A DNA stretch of 64,000 bases from Heliocidaris erythrogramma (GCA_025617745.1 CM046868.1:20770608-20834607), one strand, 5' to 3'. Positions 43,370-55,014 are shown, numbered from the stretch's first letter. A program made the numbers and translations. Notes: generated by a model not told the origin, from the letters alone.

Positions 43370-44508
43370 CAGTGCGTCCCAGAAAAAACAAACTAAGCCC
43401 TAAAACATAATTGTGAACAAACTATAAGCTGTATGAATATAATACTTCGTTTTTCATGAAGTACAAGTAATGTGCTTTCAAATAATACATTGATGGCATC
43501 AATCCATACATTCTTCACAGAGCAACAGTTTTGAAATGGCATGTAAAATCCATGTTTGCCAAATTGTGGTGAATCCTGAAAACGTCAGTATCACATGCGA
43601 CAATGACGTAACGGAAAATGTAAAAGATATGATAGACAAGATCCTCATAGTGTGATGATAGTCATTTAATCGGAATTTTCTTAAAAGATGGGCCAATGCC
43701 AATCGCCTCGGGTGACAGGGGCGCACACCCCTTAATTTTCATAAAAATCAATAAATATACATCGAGTGATGAAAACGTGCCCCTCTTGTAATTGAAAAAG
43801 GCGCTCATCCTGAGGAGGAGAACTGCCATAATCTGATATAATTTTGTCCTGCCTTATGTTCCCATTATACAATACTTTACCTTTTGATGAAAATGGAATG
43901 TCACCTTGCTTTCCGCTTTGTTTTTTAAAGAAGTTGCAATTCTGAACAATGCAAACACTGATGTCCATAATGATTGCAGGCAGGGGCAATCGACAAAAGG
44001 GCGGATCCTCTATGGTCAAATTGCATACTTTTCTTCCAAGGTGGGGGGAGGGGGGGGGCACGGGCCGGAAGTGCCCCTGGATCCGCCAATGATTGCAGGT
44101 ACCATTTCAGGACAAAGGAATCCATTATTTCTGACCCCTATCATCAACACAAAGTCGACCATCTTTAACCTTATGACGAGGGAATTATCATTACGCTCTT
44201 TATTAGAAGAAGCACATAAAAGCAATCTTCTCATCGGGTTTAAAGTTTATATTTCCTTCAGGTCATGTTCGCATGTGATCCTAATCTATATTTTCACTGT
44301 TTCATCCAAATCTGGCACAAATGGATTTTTAAAGGTATTTTTTAAAATGATGCGGCTCGGTAAAACATGCACAAATGAATGCCATCAGGGTATCATTTGA
44401 AAGCAGAATACTTCTACTTCATGGAAAACAGATAATTGAGATCACAGAGCACATAATGTGGTCACAATAACCTTTTGTTTTTGGGTTTCGTTTTTTCTGG
44501 GACGCGCT
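43370..44508. mobile_element. Mariner-like non-autonomous element with a nested insertion
   Basis: Left CAGTGCGTCCCAGAAAAAAC and right GTTTTTTCTGGGACGCGCT are inverted. The match continues for about 130 bases (CATGAAGTA(C/G)AAGTA, GCTTTCAAAT, TGATGGCAT). TA flanks the left end. No intact transposase. The GGCGGATCC-type repeat at 43970-44095 sits inside it, so that insertion is younger. Confidence 0.75.
43970..44095. mobile_element. GGCGGATCC-type short repeat (copy 2, nested)
   Basis: Starts AATGATTGCAGGCAGGGGCA and ends with TGGATCCGCC followed by AATGATTGCAGG, so ATGATTGCAGG flanks both sides as a target duplication of about 11 bases (43971-43981 and 44089-44099). Confidence 0.7.
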
Positions 44509-44619
44509 ATATATGATAGTACAGTTAAAACTATTGAAAAAGGTTTAAGTTGATGGTTCTTTTTACCTGACTGCTAAGAAAGTATGTGAATGCTTGTAAG
44601 TAAACAACCAGAGGACCGA

Positions 44620-44755
44620 CGACTTAAAGTCCTCTCCGAGGGACCTGATAAGGAGGATTAATGCCTTACCAAAGGGCACTAGCGCATCCACTTGGTTTCG
44701 AACTTGTGTCCTCCCAGTTACAAGACCACTGCTCTACCACTAAACATCCTTATGT
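44620..44755 (-). mobile_element. tRNA-derived SINE, minus strand
   Basis: On the minus strand TAGTGGTAGAGCAGTGG (A-box region) lies upstream of AGTTCGAAACC (B-box, 44694-44704). A body follows with CCCTTTGGTAAGGCATTAAT, a phrase like the 'cctttggcaagacattcat' in the 5.64 kb SINE, so the two share a body family. Confidence 0.7.
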
Positions 44756-44759
44756 AATT

Positions 44760-45230
44760 TATAAAATATTGTTTTAACTATTACAACACCCATCATGTAC
44801 AAAATATTCTTTTCAATCAATCTGAACACAGATAGAGAATACCTTCAAACTTGATATCCTGTATGGTCCGATGAGTTCCCCTGGCTAGTATGAGCAGAAG
44901 ATCTGTTTATTGGAAGAGGTGTTCCCATGTTGTCCTAGGACATTTCATTTTATTTATTTCAATCTGTTCTTCTATAGGAAAAACCCGCTCTTGCACTTTC
45001 CAAGAAAGCAACGGCTTCAACAGGGTATAGGTGAATGGACTATGCATATCAACACAATAGACTTATGGTGACAGGTGGAGACAGGCACGTGCTCTGATGA
45101 TGACTAACCAATCACGTTTCGAGTAAAAAAAAAAAAAAACTTCTCCGCAGACGTTTTACCACTCATCTGAACCGTTCCGATCAATGCGTCTTTCACGGCG
45201 ATCTACATTTCCTCATTTTCTTTCTTCTCT
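44760..45230. other. No feature seen
   Basis: Non-coding sequence without a supported signal. Confidence 0.35.
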
Positions 45231-45284
45231 AATTTCATAGGCGGATCCAGGGGCGGGTCAAAACGGCAGCGTCCCCTCCCCATT

Positions 45285-45480
45285 GGTCGCTAAGAAGAAA
45301 TTAAAAAAAGAGAAAAGAAATGGGAAAAGAGAATGGAAATGGGAAATAAATGGGAAAAGAGAATGGAAATGGGAAAGAAGAAGAAAAAGAGAGGAAGGAA
45401 GAAAGAGAGGAAGGAAGAAAGGAGAAGAGAAAAGAGAGGAAGAAAACAAAATAGGGCGGGGGGGGGGGGAAGAAAGAGCT
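45285..45480 (+). repeat. Polypurine tract ending in a G-run
   Basis: A/G-only stretch with a 36-base unit (GGGAAAAGAGAATGGAAATG) present twice at 45328-45380, then GAGGAAGAAA units and a G-run at about 45459-45469. Frames across it are compositional. Confidence 0.85.
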
Positions 45481-45639
45481 TGTAAAGAATAAGTAAAAGA
45501 TAATAATAATAATAATAGTCATGATATGGCCGCCCCAGGTTCCCTACAAGAAGGCATGGCAGACTGGTTATCGGGATTTTGGATTCAGTCTCGAAAAAAC
45601 ATTGGGAGCCAGGATCGAATAGAGGGTGCTTGTCCCACA

Positions 45640-46640
45640 TATTCCTAGTCCCAACAATTTTAAATCAACGGAATGGGGAAGGGGGCAACTTTGGCATTGT
45701 CAGAGCAGGATGAAGTTGGTGTGTGACCCTTCCGTCACTCGACATTTTCCCAGAAAAAATCTTGTTGTCGGCATATCTTTAAATTTGAATACATTTCCTA
45801 CCGTCTATGATTTTTTTTCGGGAAACTGTTTTTCACAAAAACGCGCCATTCTAATTAAGATTTCAGGTTAGGAAGAAACACCCTCCTTCACTCACTCCCG
45901 AGTGTATGTATAATTATCTTACAGGACTATAAGGATATTTAGTTCATCATAACACGCCTGGAATACTTCGGAAAAGAAAGGGGAAGCCCCCTCCCACACC
46001 CAACCCGGATGTCATGCAGTTCGTCATTAATACATTTTTTTATTTCAAATCTATTGAACATCTGTGCATTATAACCAATCTCAAGTCCCTGTATTATTTG
46101 CACCCCTGTGCTTTGGAACGATTTGCATGACGAAAATAGTGGACGTGCGCGATTTTCAAATTATACCTCCTCCTCCTTATTTGAAAATCCTGGACCCACT
46201 TGTGGTTGTGTCTATGCCTTAAAAATCCGAAATAAAATGTTGCGACATTGCGCAACAGTCGTGATAGTGATAGCATATAAATGTTATCAGTGACTGGATC
46301 ACAAATTGTGGATGTAATATCATGGTGGCCGGGTGGTCGAAAAGAGGTCATGGTTTGAATTGTTGCTGAGCAAATGCAGATTTATTTCATCAAACACTTC
46401 TTTCAGGGGTCGAAGTTTACTTTATAAAACAGAATATTGTTTTCTTCATTATTGTCATACTTCTTTGGTTTTGCGAACATTTTACATCACCCTGGGTCTT
46501 GTATTAAATGTAATGTCACACAATATATCTTTGTGTGATCAGGAGTGACACATTTTACAAGTCCCCATGATAAAGAATGTCTGCTCCTTCATAACATTAA
46601 GAAACTGGGCACTTAGATTGATGTACAAAGCAAATTTTTC
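45640..46640. other. No gene seen
   Basis: Mixed non-coding sequence with short, unconserved-looking frames on both strands. Confidence 0.35.
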
Positions 46641-46649
46641 CTATGTATG

Positions 46650-46815
46650 GTACAGGGGCGGATACAGGATTTTCAGAAAGGGGGGCGCACACTGAGGAAC
46701 CCTCCGTTTGACGAAGCCAAACGGCCATCTAGGGGGTCTGGGGGCATACTTTGTCAGACAAAACGAGGGGCGCACGCCCCTTGCGCCCCCCCCCCCCCTC
46801 TGGATCCGCGCCTGT
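46650..46815. mobile_element. GGCGGATCC-type MITE (copy 3, best preserved)
   Basis: Left CAGGGGCGGATACAGGA and right TCTGGATCCGCGCCTG form roughly 16-base terminal inverted repeats. GGTA flanks both ends. No coding capacity. Confidence 0.7.
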
Positions 46816-47331
46816 GGTATTACGTACATGACGGCGTTGTTAATAAGTTTCCCATGACATTAGTGATCTAAACAAATCAAAATAATAACTTTGCCGTTTT
46901 CATCAGAAACCTTCATTGATCTGTTTCTGCTACCAATAGCCAACTCTCTATGAAGGGTTAGTTTCCCTGTGATAAAGCGAACAGGGGCACCGTTTGAATA
47001 GGGAGTTTTCGATTGTGTCAGCGTGAACGCCGTCATAGATCCTCCCAGCTACAATGGACTGCTTTGTGTTAACTGCATACCCCTCTTTGTGCAAGAACGA
47101 CTCACCCGTCCACTGGCTTCTCCCTCGTCCACTAGTCAGATCGAAAACGCGTCATTAAAAATCCATGTCATTTTCACCCAAGTTTCCAGATTTGTAGAGA
47201 AAAGTATACCAAAAGAGGAGAAAGTCTGAAAAAGGGGGTCCATGTACTGGTTTTTGTGCTAGCAGCGCCCCCGTTTGTCGGAGAGTCTTAAACTTACAAA
47301 TTCTCATTGCCTGTTATCAGACATGTCAAAG

Positions 47332-47332
<1 letters not shown>

Positions 47333-47399
<67 letters not shown>
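47333..47399 (+). repeat. Uninterrupted 67-base G homopolymer
   Basis: Pure G from 47333 to 47399. It sits beside a GGATCC-containing segment (47400-47465) that resembles the right part of the GGCGGATCC repeats. The exact length may be an assembly estimate. Confidence 0.9.
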
Positions 47400-47400
<1 letters not shown>

Positions 47401-47537
47401 CAGATGGGGCATTTTCCCACCAATCATTAAAAAAGGGGGACCTTCTCCCCCGGATCCCCTCGCAAGAAAAAAATACATCTCAATTGATTTCGCATTTTAA
47501 CCATGACAAGGATAACTTGTATAATGTATAATATAAG

Positions 47538-48694
47538 CTGCCTTGTCAGTGATCTAATAATCATGCAAACCTTCAGTATTTAAAAAAAAAAAAATTCGCA
47601 CTCTGTCACCAAGGTCCCTACTATATTGATAGACGCAATGTTTCTTAACATTTAGAAACCCTGTCTATTGTATATTTCCCCCTACCCCCCCCCCCCCCAC
47701 AAGACATTTTAAAAAACTTCAAGTATTGCGATCAGCTTTCTAGTGCTCCAAAAGGCGAGGTATCACATTCACATGGTCGCTCCGCTCCCTTACATGTAGA
47801 TAGGAGCAATGTATCTCAAGTATTAACACCGTCTACCACCAGTGGCGACAAAAGCGAGGTGGCAGATTCTTCCTACTATTAAAGGAGGGGCGGATAGGGG
47901 TATAATTAATAAATTTCTAGTGATGCGAAATGCAAGGTTTCAACACGGAGCCTGATCGGTTAAGAGTAGGCATTTTGTCCGTCCATGACATTGAATATTT
48001 TATGGATTATAATTTTAGTAGACGAATATGGCAACCAAATTTGATCAAAATTTAATTTCAACTCCTTCAGTGACGCCCCTCATAATGATATATAAAATAA
48101 CTCTCTTCAATTAAATAATTATTTTCTACAGGCCTTCAAACGTTCAAAATTTGTCAAATGTCGGTCCGTGACTAACTGATCATGCTCCACGCAATAATGT
48201 TAACTTTCCGCAAGACAAGAAAAAATATTTTAATGTTAAACAATGTAAGAAAAAAATTATTTTGCCAACGTTTGCTGTAATATAAAATTCCTCTACATTC
48301 CCTTTTATCGCTCGGTGGCTATACTCCTTCTAACATTAATGGCAACATTGATCATTTGACTTTACAATATCACTTCTATTACAAGGCCCCGAAGCACATG
48401 GGTGTGGCAGGTGCTTTTCTTCCAGTAGCTATGGTCGTGAATGTATTAAAAAAAATGGCGATACCTCGCCTTTTGCAGCACGAGAAAGCTGATCGGAATA
48501 CTACAACTTTTATTGCCTTGTGTGTGTGTGTGGGGGGGGGGGGATAGGGGGAATATACAATAGATAGGGTTTCTAAATGTTGAGAAACATTGCGTCTATC
48601 AATATAGTCGGGACCATAGTGACAGAGTGCGATTTTTTAATATTTTAAATATTGAAGGTTTGCATGATTATCAAATCACTGACTTGGATTTTGA
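47538..48694. repeat. Large inverted repeat, ~250-base arms
   Basis: GTCAGTGAT, 'aatcatgcaaaccttca', TCGCACTCTGTCAC, 'tatattgatagacgcaatgt', 'acatttagaaaccct', a poly-C run, CGATCAGCTTTCT and AAAAGGCGAGGTATC at 47544-47770 all recur as the reverse complement at 48460-48690. The central 650 bases are unique. Probably a foldback transposon. Confidence 0.8.
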
Positions 48695-48895
48695 ATGTAC
48701 AGTAGAGTTATTTCGAACTCATCCCATTCCCAGACAGGTTCCCATCCAGCCATGTGCAGTTTTTGCGAGTTTTGCGAGTTTTCTACATTTTTCGTCACCG
48801 GACGGCGCTGCTAGCGCAAAAACGAGTGCATGGACCCCTTTAAAAAAACTTTCTCCTTGTACAGTATATAATTCTCTACGAATCTGGAAAAATTA
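48690..48895 (+). repeat. ~190-base repeat, left of LINE
   Basis: 'ttttgaatgtacagtag', 'acaggttcccatccagccat', 'gttttctacattttt', GACGGCGCTGCTAGC, AAAACGAGTGCATGGACCCC and 'aactttctcc' blocks, repeated at 49836-50030. Confidence 0.8.
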
Positions 48896-48914
48896 GGAAT
48901 CTGACATGGATAGC

Positions 48915-49835
48915 GAATAGCGAAATGTCAGCTTTATCCCGTCTTGAAGCATGCATAGCTAACATGGCAGCTTGGATGGCGACAAACAAGCTGAAACTGA
49001 ATGAATGTAAATCTGATTTTCTTGTTATATCTGCTAAGTTTCAAAAGCCCCTTATTCACACTCAAAGAATCACTATTGCTAAAGAATGTATTACTCCTTC
49101 CACGTCTGTGCGTAACCTTGGCGTAATTTTTGATGAATCCATGTGTATGGAGAATCATGTGAAGAGTATCTGTAAATCTACGGTTTTTCAATCTTCACAA
49201 TGCGAAAAGTTTTAGACGAAAAGTCTACTGCGACGCTGGTTCATGCCTTTGTTTTTTCTCGACTTGATAATTATGTGCAATTCACTCCTGTATAATATTC
49301 CAGATCGTCTCATTGCTAAGCTTCAACTTGCTTTGAATGCTGCAGCACGGGTTTTGACTAAATCATCCAAATATAACCATATTACTCCAATTTTGGAACA
49401 ACTTCACTGGCTTCCTGTAAAACAACGAATTCACTATAAAATAATCTTAATGACATGGAAAATTGTACATAACCTGTCTCCTGTCTATCTGAAAGAGTTA
49501 TTGAATGCGTATACCCCTCAGCGATCTTTGAGATCATCTGGTCAAAAATTATTGGACGTTCCAAGAACCAGGGTTCAATATGGGGATAGATCTTTTTCAG
49601 TTGCAGCACCAGTTCTGTGGAATGATTTGCCTCTTAAACTAAAATCTATTGATTCATTGGAGTCTTTTAAAAAGCAACTTAAAACATACTTATTTTCTCA
49701 AGCTTTTGGCAATTAATGATTATTTTGACTTTCTTTTGTTCCTTTTCTCTTTTTTCTCGTATTTCACAGCGCCTCGGAATAGTTTACTAGATTGATGGCG
49801 CTTTACAAATGCTTGTTTATTATTATTATTATTAT
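48915..49835 (+). pseudogene. 5'-truncated LINE (CR1/L2-like), reverse transcriptase C-terminus and 3' tail
   Basis: The first block (48925-49215) reads the end of an RT domain: AAWMATNKLKLNECKSDFLV and SVRNLGVIFDESM. The second (49243-49716) reads IPDRLIAKLQLALNAAARVL, ITPILEQLHWLPVKQRI, YTPQRSLRSSGQ and SFKKQLKTYLFSQAF, then stop. Between them two frameshifts break the frame, since KVLDEKSTATLVHAFVFSRL is found in another frame at 49204-49265. The 3' end is GATGGCGCTTTACAAATGCT then (TTA)n at 49813-49834. Defective and unable to move by itself. Confidence 0.85.
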
Positions 49836-50030
49836 TTTGAATGTACAGTAGTCTTTTCGAACCCATCCCATTCCGAGACAGGTTCCCAGCCAGCCATGCA
49901 CAGTTTTTGCGAGTTTTCTACATTTTCCGTTACCGGACGGCGCTGCTAGCACAAAAACGAGTGCATGGACCCCCAGTTTTAAAACTTTCTCCTCCTTCAG
50001 TATACTTTTCTCTACATATCTGGAAAGGTT
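49836..50030 (+). repeat. ~190-base repeat, right of LINE
   Basis: Second copy of the segment at 48690-48895, about 85-90 percent alike by eye. It starts immediately after the LINE's (TTA)n tail. Confidence 0.8.
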
Positions 50031-50034
50031 GACG

Positions 50035-52525
50035 AATATGACATGGATTTTGACAGAATAATGGGGATTTGTATATTACATTGGGAATTATGAGGCCTAT
50101 ATATCAATGGCCAAAAACCTGCGATGACGTCATTCTACCTGACACCCAATCATGGCACAGTTCAGTGTCCCATAGCAAAAAAGTAAGCACATGGACCTAT
50201 AATTTTCTGTGAGTATTTGGGCCTCTCATGGACCAAAGTAACTGCATGCAAAGTTTGGTGAAAATGACATGGATTTGACTTTAACTGTGGAACGTCCTCA
50301 AAACCTTTTTGTTAAAAAGTTACGCCATTTTGCTTTAGGGGGAACTTACTTTTTTTGTTGTTTATATATTGGTCGTACATGTATTTTGCTCAAAATTTAA
50401 TGTCTTTTCTTCAATCCAAATATCATTTTTGATAAAGTGCCCACTAGCAATTAGATTTCATAACTTCAATTTGAGTCCAAAGTTGTAAACTATGGAATCA
50501 AATCAGAATACAACCGCCTCACTCTCACTATTACATAAATACGCTTTTCGACAGTTAAAACAGAAGAATGATTTTTAATGAAGGTATTTTCCATTTCCCT
50601 TATTAACATTATTTGATAAGATTTTTTTCACCCAAAGAAGAGATTCATATACCTGAATTTAGAGATAAAACTACAACCCCCCCCCCCCCCGTATTCAGAT
50701 TTGCTTTGGACGGGGTGTGCGGCTGAAGCCTTCAAATATTCTAAATTTGAAGGGTGGTTATTTTCCAGAAAAATGGTACCCATTATTTAAAAGGGACTTC
50801 CATTCAGAACGCAACCCATGCTGAAAATAATAATTTTGCATCTGGGATTTGCGGCACATCCACGTATACAGTATTAGGCGAGTACCCCCCCCCCCCCACA
50901 CCCCCTGGCAAAATTATTTTAGAAAACTTTTAGATTTGAGTTTGCTAAGGGTAAATCAGAAATTCTGCTCCATAATCAGCAACTGCCAAACAGGCAAACT
51001 AAAGTATATAATTATACATGTACACTATTATTCAGATAATGCGCAAAGTCAACCATTAACGGGTTTTTACATTAGGGTAAATGCTTTATGTACAAAATAA
51101 GCCCCGTTTAAATTCTGTCACTGCACATGCCATCTCTCATCTACAAACAGAGACTGAATAAAACTAACGGAAAACGAGTAGGAATGCATGTATGTAAAGT
51201 GATTTATTTCCGCTACATGCCATTTATGTTTTTATACAGCAGAATACATTTTTAAAATCTACGTATTATGACAGTGTCATGATCAGATGTTTATTGCACG
51301 AAATAAAGTTGAAATATTCCTTAGTATGAGTATAATAATGAAATACAAGTAGATTATCATCCACAACCCCCCCCCCCCCTTATTAAATGCATAATACATG
51401 TACATTGTTTTCCGTAAAAATCCCATTATATAAGACAATGAAGGGATATGAAAAGAAATATGATGTGCATTAGTTTCGACTGCTCGATATTTGAATTTTC
51501 TATTATTTTTTCTGAAGATAAATCAAACGGGACCAATCGATGTAAAACTATATTTTTATAGAAGAGTAAACTTTTCCTTCATTTACTTGATACACATAAA
51601 GTTCTGCGATGGAGATTAAATATAGAGAGAGACACAGAATATATATATATGAAAGAGGCAGACTGGGAGAGGAAGGTGGGAAAGGGGACGGGGATCAGGG
51701 CAACAGTGATAGAGAGGAGAGGGAGTTAAAAAGAAGCTCAACACAGAAGTATATTATGGTTGAATAAGCTCATCTTGTTCGATGAAGTCCCCTTCCAATG
51801 CATACGAGAATATTGTAGGTTCATAGGCTTCGAGGAAGTCTACTTCTATGAAAGACGAAAATCTTTCAAAAAAATGTTGATTCTACATGTATGCCTATAC
51901 TTCTGAGGAGTTAAACATTACACAGAATGTGAAATACCGCACTTGCAAAAAGCTATTATTGCTTAGAAACTCTGAAAATTGTCCATTCAGTGGTAAAAAC
52001 TATGTGGAATGGTTGCATATTGGCTTTTGAGACTATCCAAATATCCGGAGTCCCGAATAATCTGAATGAAGGATATTCCTAGTTGACTTCAAATAAGCAA
52101 TAAAGGAACATAAAGCTGCTATTTTTTGTTATAGAAATGCTTAATAATACCCTATTATAATTACAAATTCCTCCTCCAATGGGTTCTATCATTTCTAGCA
52201 AAAAAGCCACTTTAAGGCCCAGCCAGAGTCGTTGAATAACCCATACTCAAAAAGATAGCAACAATATTAACAATATCAAACTTATAAAAAAATGATATAA
52301 TGATGTAATATATAATGATGTAACATATAATTATCTTGTAAAGACTAAAGCTGTTAATATGAGGTGTATTTAGTGTACCGGATGTACATGACATGGCATC
52401 AGGCCAGGCATGTCAGAAAGAGAGTAATTTATTTTAGATAATTATACTAAGTATTTGACGAGTTTTCGTAGCCAGTACTAAGAGATTTTCTACATTTATC
52501 GATGGGACTTTAAGGACCAACGTAA
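50035..52525. other. No gene seen; several C-runs
   Basis: AT-rich sequence with C homopolymers at about 50676-50690, 50885-50897 and 51367-51379. No frame or element that I can support. Confidence 0.4.
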
Positions 52526-52532
52526 TTCTTAA

Positions 52533-53267
52533 TGCCTAGTTCACATTTGGCTTGCGATGTGTCTACGGAGCCCGTAAACTGCCCGTATCCCCCTTTCCGC
52601 GCTGCCTCCGCGCGGAGGCTGTAAGATTTTCGTGCGGATTCACGGGCTCCGCAGCCTCTACGATTTGTTATCGAGAAGAGTTTGACGAATTTTAAAAAAT
52701 CGTTAAGACCGTAGCCCGTAGACATGTCGTAGGTGACATCGCACAATCCTCCCACCGGCACCGTGCAATGGCCAAGCGTGATCGTGCAGCAAACGCACGA
52801 TTTTTGGTGGACATGGGGCAAAAAAGAAATCGTAAGGAGATTGTACATTCTCATGGCCCTCGCACAGCTATCGCAAGGTTGCCGCTTGCTGCCCGTGCAG
52901 TACCTGTAAAATATGAAATATGTACACATAATCCCTATTGCTGGGAATTGGGATCCTCAAACGGCACGGCGACTGCACAGTCACCGCACCACCTCCGTGA
53001 AGCCTCGCCAAAGGAGCCGTGTGGGCTCCGTACGATTTCCTCATGGAGGTTGTGGAGACTGTACGGCAACTGCATTGACATCGCACAATGCCCGTACGGA
53101 ATTTAGACGGGTCGCCCCCGAGGCCCCGAAGAACAAATTGCACGGGGCCCGTAGACAATGTGAACACAAATGCCGAAGCCCTTAGCGACGTACGATGCCC
53201 ACAAAATCGCACGGAAAATCGTAGACACTTTTATCGCACGGCGTCCGCGGCAAATGTGAACTAGGCA
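52533..53267. mobile_element. PIF/Harbinger-type MITE with TAA target duplication
   Basis: Ends TGCCTAGTTCACATTTG and CAAATGTGAACTAGGCA are perfect inverted repeats of 17 bases, flanked by TAA at 52530-52532 and 53268-53270. The interior is GC-rich with many repeats of TACGGAGCCC/GGGCTCCGTA, GATTTTCGTGCGG and TCGCACGG motifs on both strands. Three-base TAA/TTA duplications are typical of Harbinger elements. No transposase. Confidence 0.8.
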
Positions 53268-53612
53268 TAATGCGTGAACTTTCAGAGTGATTCAACATGA
53301 TCGCACAGACTTTCGTAAAAATCAACCTGAGGCAATTTCAATAGCTTTTAAAGGTCCATTACATTTTGAAATGTCCAAGCGTTAAAATGACGATTACGTA
53401 ATGAAACCATGACTTGTATGGGAAATACAATAGGGTATGATATTGTCCTTGAGTTGATTTGTTGATCGTTTACTCGTATAGAAAGAAACAGTGTTCTCTT
53501 GCATCTTTGTCAAAGCATGGACCTACTACATTGTTAAAGTCGTAGGCCGCAACAACGACGTAGGTAATCATGAATAAATAATTTATTTGCTTTAATAAAT
53601 GGCCAGCATTGA

Positions 53613-53986
53613 TCAATATATAACGGCCGGTCCTCTGTGCATCGGATTTCGGACAGCCTCCGCCTGCCAAAATTTTTCCGCCACATACTTCTCTCTCACG
53701 TAGTACAGCGGATAAGTGTCCCACACGCTCAACACGTGATTCCTATGACCTTGAAGATGACCTTGAGGATGACCTTGAGGATGACCTTGAGGATGACTTT
53801 GTATATTCTTTCGTGCGTGACTATAGCTGTGTTGGCTTCCAGGCAAGCTCTCCTCGTCACCGATATACTCGCCGTCCTCCTCGTCCTCCTCACGATGGAT
53901 CCGTTTACAGTACGCGAATAAGAACACGAAAGCGACACAGAAGATAAATATGAGACTGCAAAATGCCGTGATAGCGATGACGAACT
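53613..53986 (-). CDS. Terminal exon B: transmembrane helix and cytoplasmic tail, paralogue of exon A
   Basis: Acceptor (CACATACAG) at 53987-53988, 124 residues, TGA at 53613-53615. Begins EFVIAITAFCSLIFIFCVAF and VFLFAYC, then the stop-transfer KRIHREEDEEDGEY. The first 14 residues align with exon A (E-x-VIA-x-T-x-x-CS-x-I). The tail is different: it has a His-rich repeat HPQGHPQGHPQGHLQGH and several Tyr residues (DTYPLYYV), possible phosphorylation or adaptor sites by inference. It splices in phase with stalk exon B at 62326-62385. Family unknown. Confidence 0.75.
53746..53797 (-). repeat. 12-base tandem repeat inside exon B
   Basis: GATGACCTTGAG units (plus strand) repeated four to five times. 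On the minus strand each codes for QGHP or QGHL, so the repeat is in frame and expands the His-rich tail segment by whole residues. Confidence 0.85.
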
Positions 53987-54000
53987 CTGTATGTGATCAG

Positions 54001-54082
54001 GGAGAGAGAGAGAGAGAGAGAGATAGAGAGATTGTGTGAGGGTGTGTGTGTGTGTGCGCGAGAGAGAGAGAGAGAGAGAGAA
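54001..54082 (+). repeat. (GA)n/(GT)n microsatellite
   Basis: GA run, GTGTGTGT run, then a second GA run, directly upstream of terminal exon B. Confidence 0.9.
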
Positions 54083-54739
54083 CGATTACAATTTAATGGT
54101 TTCAAATACTGAAATTGTAATATCTCAACTGCTTTCATTTAAGGCTGAAAGTAAAACAAGTTTTCTTTAAAGCTGAAAATTTTTAAATAAATTATATTCA
54201 ATCTAGCCGATTTTAAGTATCGAAATTTTCTGGACAACAGAATCAATAATAAGCCTCTATTATCATATAGCGACTCGAGTGGAGAATCGTTATCACCATC
54301 ACATGCTGGTAATTTTATAAGCGACTTCAATAGGCGCGGCCTTAAAGTGCGTATTATCATGGAACATATCATGGAACATATCATGGAACGAAAAATCGAT
54401 AACTTGTTGCCAAGTTTCAGACCTGTATTAAAAACAACCTTCGTCTTGTATGTTAATGAGTTCAGAGAAAAGTGTCCTTTTTTCAAAGATATATCCTACG
54501 AAAAAAACTGTTGTGAAGCCAGGGATAGTGGCACTGGTTTTAAAACGTCTCTATAACAATCTTATTTTTGTTACAATGTATATCATAATGAACATAAGAT
54601 GCTTATGTTGTCTTTAGATATCATTAAATCTCCACATGGTGGAAAAGTAAACTAAATATAGAGATAAAAAAATCGGTCTCTCGAATAAAGCGAATGGGTC
54701 GGACTAAAAAAATAATAATATGGAACAGTTTACTGTATA

Positions 54740-54921
54740 AATTACGTTCTAGTACCTCTCTACAATTATTTAAGTAGTATCTTAAAACATATCACGATAA
54801 TTTAAATTGTAGTTTACTGTTAGGTATATTTTTTAGAGTTTACATGTATGTATTAATCTGTCGGGAAAGTGCTTTGATCAGTTTTAAATCAGATATAGCG
54901 CTATAAAACAAGCATTAATAA

Positions 54922-54953
<32 letters not shown>

Positions 54954-54979
54954 CTATTATAATTATTCTTATTAGTGTA

Positions 54980-55014
<35 letters not shown>

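Noticed and set aside
47307-47531. Frame with a long glycine run
   Set aside because: It is the 67-base G homopolymer in translation, with no protein-like flanks.
52510-53212. Several 80-140 codon frames on both strands
   Set aside because: They lie inside the GC-rich Harbinger-type MITE, where stop codons are rare by composition. None resembles a transposase.
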